DNA of 64,000 nucleotides, taken from assembly GCA_001464545.1 (NCBI GenBank), contig LNFC01000022.1, forward strand, positions 310,001 to 374,000, given 5' to 3'. The DNA is from Acidobacteria bacterium Ga0077551. GTDB lineage: Bacteria; Pseudomonadota; Alphaproteobacteria; Caulobacterales; Hyphomonadaceae. Both the position numbers and the translations under genes were made by a program. Below the pieces are notes generated by a model. It ran no database searches. It saw only the letters and a list, made by a program, of their open reading frames with translations, and was not told the origin of the DNA. Every line of letters begins with the position of its first letter. Position 1 is the stretch's first letter. This document shows positions 58,108 through 64,000 of this stretch, piece by piece.

Positions 58108-58839
58108 CTAACGCGACCAGTGCGCCGCAAGTAATCCGGCAAATTCCTCGGCGCGTTCATGACAGGCCCAGTGGCCTGCGCCGCGCGCCACGTGCAGCGG
58201 CGTGCCCCACATCTTCGAGAAGCGCTCGGCGACCGAGATGTCCACAAAGGGATCGGTCTCGCCCCAAAACAGCTGGCCGCGTTTCGGCAACTTGGCGAGA
58301 TCATCGACCCAGGCGCCTCGGAAGTTGAGGCCCAGCGCCGAGCGGTAGAGCTTCAGGATCGACTGGCGCATCGTCTTGTCGATATGCGGCACCTCTTCGC
58401 GCGCAAGGCTCGCCGGCATGCCGCCTTCGACGAGGGCGGGCTCCAGCCGTTCCTTGTTGCGCATGCCGAGCATCACGAGTTCGCCGAGCAGTGGCGTGGC
58501 CCACATCCGGGCCGTGCGGTGGCCGGTGTATTCCTTGTCGATCAGCGCATTGGTCACGCACCAGCTCGACACGAGGTCCGGCCGCATCGATGCCGCCCGC
58601 AGCACCAGCAGCGCGCCCCAGTCATGCCCGACGATGTGCACCGGCTCGCCCGCCGCTTCCATCTGCGAAACCAGCCAGCCGGCATACGCATCCTTGGTGC
58701 AGCTGAAGCCCGCCGGAACCGGGTTGCCGAAGCCGGGTAGGGACAGCGCGCGGTAGGAATCCGGCTGCAGCCCGAGGGCCCGTATCAGCGGATCCCAGAG
58801 GACCGCCGTATCCGGTACGCCGTGTACGAACAGAATCAT
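58108..58839 (-). CDS. Alpha/beta hydrolase
   Basis: ILFVHGVPDTAVLWDPLI, HIVGHDWGALLVLRAA. Confidence 0.93.
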   Translation of the reverse strand: MILFVHGVPDTAVLWDPLIRALGLQPDSYRALSLPGFGNPVPAGFSCTKDAYAGWLVSQMEAAGEPVHIVGHDWGALLVLRAASMRPDLVSSWCVTNALIDKEYTGHRTARMWATPLLGELVMLGMRNKERLEPALVEGGMPASLAREEVPHIDKTMRQSILKLYRSALGLNFRGAWVDDLAKLPKRGQLFWGETDPFVDISVAERFSKMWGTPLHVARGAGHWACHERAEEFAGLLAAHWSR

Positions 58840-58851
58840 GGTGCCATCCCC

Positions 58852-59730
58852 TCAGCCCGCAAAGTGCTTCTTCTCTTTAGACAACCGTTTGCCGACAAAA
58901 TCCAGAAAAGCCCGCACCCTCGGATTGTTGCGCATATCCGGATGGGTCAACAGCCAGAGGCCGGTTGCGTGCGGGCCGTCCATCAAGTGATCGAGAGGCA
59001 CCAGATCGGGCAGGCGCGCTGCGTAAGCCTTGGGCAGCATCGCGACGCCGCGCCCGAGCCGGCAGGCTTCGCCAATCGCGACGAACGAGTCCGCCCGCAG
59101 CACGCGCCGCTCGGGCGGAATATAGGCGTCCATCCAGCGCCCCGGCGGCGAGGCGCTCATGCCATCGCTGACCGTCAGCCAGGCATGCTCGTCCCGCTTC
59201 CGCCCGGCATTCAGCTCCAGGTACCTGCGGCTGGAATAGACGCCGAAGGCGAGGTCGCAGATCCGGCGGCCGACGAAGTGCTCGGGCGGCGCGTCGGAGG
59301 GCCGGATGGCGACGTCGGATTCCATTCGGTCGAGCTGTAGCCGCCGCGTCGTCACCGACAGGTCGATGCGCAGGGCAGGGTGGCGCTCCTGGAAGGCATT
59401 GATCATCTCGCTGACGCCGGACATGTAGATCGAGTCGGTTGTGGTAACGGCCAGGTTGCCCGCCAGCGTCTCGCCCTTGGTGGGAGAGGCCGCCGGATTC
59501 ATTGCCGATTCCAGCGTGCGCGCCGCCGCAAGGATAGGCTGCGCTTCGGCCAGCGGCTTGTATTGCGTGCCGTTCTTGAGGAAGAGACTGTAGCCCAGCC
59601 GCGCCTCCAGCCCCTTGATGCGCCGCTGCACGGTGGAGCGGTCCACGCCGAGCAACCGGCTGGTTTCAGTCAACGAGCCGGTGCGCGCGAGCACCGCAAC
59701 AAAGCGATAGTCGTCCCAGTTCTGGACGTG
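58852..59730 (-). CDS. LysR-family transcriptional regulator
   Basis: MHVQNWDDYRFVAVLARTGSLTETSRLLGVDRSTVQRRIKGLEARLGYSLFLK. Confidence 0.92.
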   Translation of the reverse strand, partial: HVQNWDDYRFVAVLARTGSLTETSRLLGVDRSTVQRRIKGLEARLGYSLFLKNGTQYKPLAEAQPILAAARTLESAMNPAASPTKGETLAGNLAVTTTDSIYMSGVSEMINAFQERHPALRIDLSVTTRRLQLDRMESDVAIRPSDAPPEHFVGRRICDLAFGVYSSRRYLELNAGRKRDEHAWLTVSDGMSASPPGRWMDAYIPPERRVLRADSFVAIGEACRLGRGVAMLPKAYAARLPDLVPLDHLMDGPHATGLWLLTHPDMRNNPRVRAFLDFVGKRLSKEKKHFAG

Positions 59731-60094
59731 CATTTTTGCCCCACCCCTGTGCAAAACTGCCTAAGCGGGCACATTGACACATACCCCAATGGTTAATTCA
59801 ATGGGGGCTGACGTAGATACCCGTCGCGGGGAACTCCGGGAGGGAGCCACTCGCGAAATCCGGGAATTGCGCCCGCAGAAGCGCGGCGAACAGGTTAGTC
59901 TCGGCGGTCACGTGCGTCCCCCACCCAGCCCGTGCCGTCTTAAGGGTCGCCTGCCGAGCCGTTGTCCCCATCAGGCTCTGCAGGCGGCCCTTTACCCCGG
60001 CCCAGCTTGCCGTTGACCCAATGACACGCTTGCGGCGCGGCCACTGCTTGTTCAAGGATGGCGCACATCCAGAAACTCTTGGGAGACCAACGCG

Positions 60095-61072
60095 ATGAAA
60101 ACCCGCATCACTGAAATGCTCGGCATCCAGCACCCCATCGTGCAGGGCGGCATGCACTTTGTCGGCTTTGCCGAAATGGCGGCGGCGGTCTCCAATGCCG
60201 GCGGCCTCGGCATCATCACGGCGCTGACCCAGCGCACCCCGGCAGACCTCGCCAACGAGATCGCCCGCTGCCGCGACATGACGACCAAGCCGATCGGCGT
60301 GAACCTGACCTTCCTGCCCTCGGTCAACCAGCCGGACTATCCGGGCTATGTGAAAGCTATCATCGAGGGCGGCGTGAAGGTCGTCGAGACGGCCGGCAAC
60401 AACCCGGTCCAGGTGCTGCCCATCCTCAAGGAACACGGTATCAAGGTCGTCCACAAGTGCACGGCCGTGCGTCACGCCCTGAAGGCGCAGAAGATCGGCT
60501 GCGACGCCGTCTCGGTCGACGGCTTCGAGTGCGGCGGCCACCCCGGCGAGGACGATATCCCGAACTTCATCCTGCTGCCGCGCGCGATGGACGAGCTCGA
60601 CATTCCCTTCATCGCTTCCGGCGGCATGGCCGATGGCCGCTCGCTGGTCGCCGCCATGGCGCTCGGCGCCGAAGGCATGAACATGGGCACGCGCTTCATC
60701 GCGACGAAAGAAGCGCCCGTCCACGAGAACGTGAAGCAGGCCCTCGTCGCCGCCTCCGAACTCGACACCCGCCTCGTCATGCGCCCCTTGCGCAATACCG
60801 AACGTGTGCTGACGAACCCGGCGGTCGAGCGCCTCCTGAAAAAGGAAAAGGAACTCGGCGCCGCGCTCAAGTTCGAGGACATCATCGAGGAAGTCGCGGG
60901 CGTCTATCCGAAGATCATGCTCGACGGGCAGATGGATGCCGGCGCGTGGTCGTGCGGCATGGTCGCCGGCCTGATCTACGATATCCCGACCTGCAAGGAA
61001 CTGATCGACCGGATCATGGCCGAGGCCGAGGAGATCATCACCAAGCGTCTCGCGGGCTTCCTGAAAAACTGA
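60095..61072 (+). CDS. Nitronate monooxygenase (2-nitropropane dioxygenase family)
   Basis: ITEMLGIQHPIVQGGMHFVGFAEMAAAVSNAGGLGIITAL, ECGGHPGEDDI, IASGGMADGRSLVAAMALGAEG. Confidence 0.95.
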   Translation: MKTRITEMLGIQHPIVQGGMHFVGFAEMAAAVSNAGGLGIITALTQRTPADLANEIARCRDMTTKPIGVNLTFLPSVNQPDYPGYVKAIIEGGVKVVETAGNNPVQVLPILKEHGIKVVHKCTAVRHALKAQKIGCDAVSVDGFECGGHPGEDDIPNFILLPRAMDELDIPFIASGGMADGRSLVAAMALGAEGMNMGTRFIATKEAPVHENVKQALVAASELDTRLVMRPLRNTERVLTNPAVERLLKKEKELGAALKFEDIIEEVAGVYPKIMLDGQMDAGAWSCGMVAGLIYDIPTCKELIDRIMAEAEEIITKRLAGFLKN

Positions 61073-61228
61073 TCCGGGGCCGGCGTTCCCGGTCTGGTCA
61101 CGCCTGTTAACCCTCGTGTTCCGGGGCTTTGGAATTCCCCAGCCGGGGGTAGCGCGCTCGCCCGTCAGGTGTAGACAGCGCCCCCGCGTTCCAATTATGT
61201 TCTGGCGACCCTGTTTGAAGGATGCGCC

Positions 61229-62539
61229 ATGACCCCCGTTATCGTGATCGGCTCGGCCGGCTTCGACCTCGTGCACGTCATCCTGGCGCTCGCCCTCATC
61301 GGGCTCGCCGTTTACCTCTGGCAGGCCCGGCAGCGCACGGCATTTGAGCGCGAGGAGCTGACGCGGCTGCGCCAACGGACACAAACGCTGGAGGCGGTCG
61401 CCCGCGAGGCGGAGCTCAAGCTGGCCGCCTCCCAGGCGCGAAGCGAAGACGAAGAACGCAAATTCGCGCAACTGGCGCAAGGCGTCCTCTCCCAGGCGAA
61501 TGCCCTGTTCCTCGAGCGCGCCGACGAAACCTTCAAACGCCACCGCGAAGGCGCGCAAGGCGAACTGAAGGAGTTGATGAAACCGATCGGTGAGAATTTC
61601 GAAACCTTCCGCCAGAAGGTCGAAGCCATCGAGAAGGTGCGCACCGAAGACAAGTCGGCGCTGAAGGAACAGGTCGATGCGATCCACCTCAGCCTCAAGG
61701 TCCACACCGCCGAGACCGGGAAGCTTGTGAGTGCGCTGACCGCGCCGAAGGGCGGCGGGCGTTGGGGAGAGATGACGCTTCGCAACGTGATGGAGCAGGC
61801 GGGCCTGTCCCAACATTGCGACTTTTCCGAACAGGTCAGCGAAGCCGGCGAGACCGGACGCCAGCGGCCGGACGCGATCATCCACCTGCCGGGCGGACGC
61901 CAGATCGTGGTCGACTCCAAGGTGTCGCTGGAATCCTACATGGCTGCGACCGCCACCGATGATACCGCCCAGCGCGCGTTGCACCTCAAAGCGCATGCCG
62001 CCAGCGTGCAGCGGCACGTCAACCTGCTCTCGTCGAAGGACTACCAGTCCAATCTCGGCAACCGGTTCGACTACGTCGCAATGTTCATTCCCGGCGAGAA
62101 TTTCTTCGCCGCCGCGCTCGAAGAAGCGCCGGATCTGATCGAGAAGGCTATGGGCAAGGCGGTGATCGTGACCACGCCGACGACGCTGATCGCGCTCGCC
62201 CGCACGGTCGCCCACCTCTGGCGCCAGCACGAGATGAACGCCAATGCGATGGAGGCCGCCGAGCTCGGCGCCGAGCTTTATGTCCGCATCGGCAAGATGC
62301 TGGAGCACATGCAGAAGCTCGGCAAATCGCTCAACGGCTCGGTCGATGCGTTCAACGATGTTATGGGCTCGGTCGACAAGCGCGTCATGCCAACCCTGCG
62401 ACGGTTCGAGGAATTGTCGATCGCCCCGCCCGCCAAAACGGCCGCCGAACCGAAGCTGATCGAGGCCCGGGCCAGGCTCTCCGGCGCCTCCGGGGAGCTG
62501 GACCTGCCGCCGCCGCGCAAGGCGCTCGCCACAGAATAG
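61229..62539 (+). CDS. rmuC: DNA recombination protein RmuC
   Basis: Coiled-coil N-terminus; [24 protein letters not shown]-type motif, [25 protein letters not shown]. Confidence 0.94.
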   Translation: MTPVIVIGSAGFDLVHVILALALIGLAVYLWQARQRTAFEREELTRLRQRTQTLEAVAREAELKLAASQARSEDEERKFAQLAQGVLSQANALFLERADETFKRHREGAQGELKELMKPIGENFETFRQKVEAIEKVRTEDKSALKEQVDAIHLSLKVHTAETGKLVSALTAPKGGGRWGEMTLRNVMEQAGLSQHCDFSEQVSEAGETGRQRPDAIIHLPGGRQIVVDSKVSLESYMAATATDDTAQRALHLKAHAASVQRHVNLLSSKDYQSNLGNRFDYVAMFIPGENFFAAALEEAPDLIEKAMGKAVIVTTPTTLIALARTVAHLWRQHEMNANAMEAAELGAELYVRIGKMLEHMQKLGKSLNGSVDAFNDVMGSVDKRVMPTLRRFEELSIAPPAKTAAEPKLIEARARLSGASGELDLPPPRKALATE

Positions 62540-62579
62540 ACCCGTTGACGCCCATGTAAGGCGTGCATATCTGACCCAC

Positions 62580-63110
62580 ATGGCTATCCGCGAAATCCTC
62601 ACTGTCCCCGATCCGCGCCTGAAAGAGGTGTCGAAGCCCGTTGCGGGCCCCGTCACCGATGAGCACCGGGCGCTGATGGATGACATGCTGGAAACCATGT
62701 ACGACGCGCCCGGCATTGGCCTTGCGGCCATCCAGATCGGCGTGCCCCTGCGCATCATCGTGATGGATCTCTCCCGCGAGGAAGACGCCCGCGCGCCGCG
62801 CTATTTCGTCAACCCGGAAATTCTCGAAACCGTCGAGGAAAAGAAGCCCTATGAAGAAGGCTGCCTGTCGGTACCGGACATCTTCGACGAGGTCGAACGC
62901 TCCGCCCGCTGCCGCCTGCGCTATCTCGACTATAACGGCAACCCGGTCGAGGAATGGGCCGAAGACCTTTATGCCGTCTGCATCCAGCACGAGATGGATC
63001 ATCTCGAAGGCACCCTGTTCATTGACCACCTCTCGCGCCTGAAACGCCAGCGCGCGATCGACAAGGTCAAGAAGGCCAAACTCCGCGCCATCCGCGAAGA
63101 CGCGAACTAG
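62580..63110 (+). CDS. def: Peptide deformylase
   Basis: [44 protein letters not shown]. Confidence 0.98.
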   Translation: MAIREILTVPDPRLKEVSKPVAGPVTDEHRALMDDMLETMYDAPGIGLAAIQIGVPLRIIVMDLSREEDARAPRYFVNPEILETVEEKKPYEEGCLSVPDIFDEVERSARCRLRYLDYNGNPVEEWAEDLYAVCIQHEMDHLEGTLFIDHLSRLKRQRAIDKVKKAKLRAIREDAN

Positions 63111-63152
63111 GCTCGCTTTCCAAGCCGTCCGATTGCCGATAGATCGGCGCGC

Positions 63153-64000
63153 ATGACCCAGCCTCTCCGCATCGCCTTCATGGGAAGCCCTGGCATTGCG
63201 CTTGGCGTGCTTGAAGCCCTTATCGCGGCAGGCCACCAGATCGCCTGCGTCTATTCCCAGCCGCCGCGTCCGGCGGGCCGGGGCCAGAAGCTCACGCCCA
63301 CTCCAGTGCACGCTTTCGCCGAGGCACGCGGCCTGGAAGTACGCACGCCGAAGTCCTTGAAGAAAACGCAGGAGCAGGACGCCTTCGCGGCGCTCAATCT
63401 CGACGCTGCCGTCGTCGTCGCCTACGGCCTGATCCTGCCGCAGCCGATCCTCGACGCGCCGCGCCTCGGCTGTCTCAACATGCACGCCTCGATCCTGCCC
63501 CGCTGGCGCGGCGCCGCGCCGATCCAGCGGGCGATCATGGCCGGCGACACTGAAACCGGTATCGACGCCATGATGATGGAAGCTGGCCTCGACACCGGCC
63601 CGGTTCTCGCCTCCGTCCGTATACCGATCACGCCCGAAGATACGGCCGGCACTTTGCATGACCGGCTCGCAAGTCTCGCCGCAGAGCTCGCCCCACGCGC
63701 CCTTGCCGGCCTTGCCGATGGCAGCCTGAAGCCCGTGCCTCAAATCGAGTACGGAATGACCTACGCCGCAAAGATCACGGCGGATGATCAGCGCATCGAT
63801 TGGTCCAAACCTGCTGCCGACGTAGACTGCAGCATCCGCGGCCTCGCGCCCGCCCCCGGCGCCTGGTGCGAAGCGGACCTGGGACAGGGGCCCGTTCGCT
63901 TAAAGATTCTGTTCAGTGAGCTGACAAACCTCTGGAATCCCGCGCCGCCCGGCACGCTGCTGGACGACCAACTCGCAGTCGCCTGCGGGGACGGCCGTGC
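63153..64000 (+). CDS. fmt: Methionyl-tRNA formyltransferase (partial, runs off the right edge)
   Basis: [28 protein letters not shown]..., [28 protein letters not shown]; adjacent to def; no stop within window. Confidence 0.96.
   Translation, partial: MTQPLRIAFMGSPGIALGVLEALIAAGHQIACVYSQPPRPAGRGQKLTPTPVHAFAEARGLEVRTPKSLKKTQEQDAFAALNLDAAVVVAYGLILPQPILDAPRLGCLNMHASILPRWRGAAPIQRAIMAGDTETGIDAMMMEAGLDTGPVLASVRIPITPEDTAGTLHDRLASLAAELAPRALAGLADGSLKPVPQIEYGMTYAAKITADDQRIDWSKPAADVDCSIRGLAPAPGAWCEADLGQGPVRLKILFSELTNLWNPAPPGTLLDDQLAVACGDGR

Noticed and set aside
56844-58304. 486-aa minus-strand ORF opposite cckA
   Set aside because: Shadow ORF of a strongly supported histidine kinase.
59798-62758. 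986-aa minus-strand ORF
   Set aside because: Covers nitronate monooxygenase, rmuC and def on the plus strand; shadow ORF (only the 3' end at 59800-60030 is outside known genes and is listed separately).
1-64000. CRISPR array, prophage, transposon or integron
   Set aside because: No regularly spaced repeats, integrase, transposase or phage structural genes seen on either strand.
1-64000. tRNA or rRNA genes
   Set aside because: No convincing cloverleaf/T-arm (GGTTCGAATCC-type) or rRNA conserved segments noticed; a tRNAscan run would settle this.

Overview
The window is a GC-rich, gene-dense alphaproteobacterial chromosome segment. Gene content (CckA-type kinase, FlbT, TadG-like proteins, Mrp, HflKC, an alpha-type RNase P RNA) suggests a Caulobacterales/Hyphomonadaceae-like organism; this assignment is inference. 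Almost everything is ordinary housekeeping sequence. I see no prophage, integrase, transposase, CRISPR array, tRNA or rRNA. I support about 60 CDS, rnpB, several hairpin repeats and two strong terminator-type hairpins. No wholly new system is evident. The most interesting items are: (1) an ilvB leader with a mini-ORF, a ~19-bp hairpin and an intrinsic terminator, i.e. an attenuator; (2) an uncharacterised membrane-anchored gene between ilvB and ilvN; (3) a TadG/vWA pilus-type protein with a tandem ~70-aa duplication inside its vWA domain that resembles bacterial 'E1-FCCH-like' repeats; (4) a secreted protein made of six two-cysteine repeats; (5) a persulfide-handling cluster with a BigR/SqrR-type regulator and a palindromic divergent operator; (6) a FliM-like orphan gene preceded by a CtrA-like box; (7) a CckA-like kinase with an unusual HEINN H-box. 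Start codons were refined by eye from the supplied ORFs. No homology search was possible.
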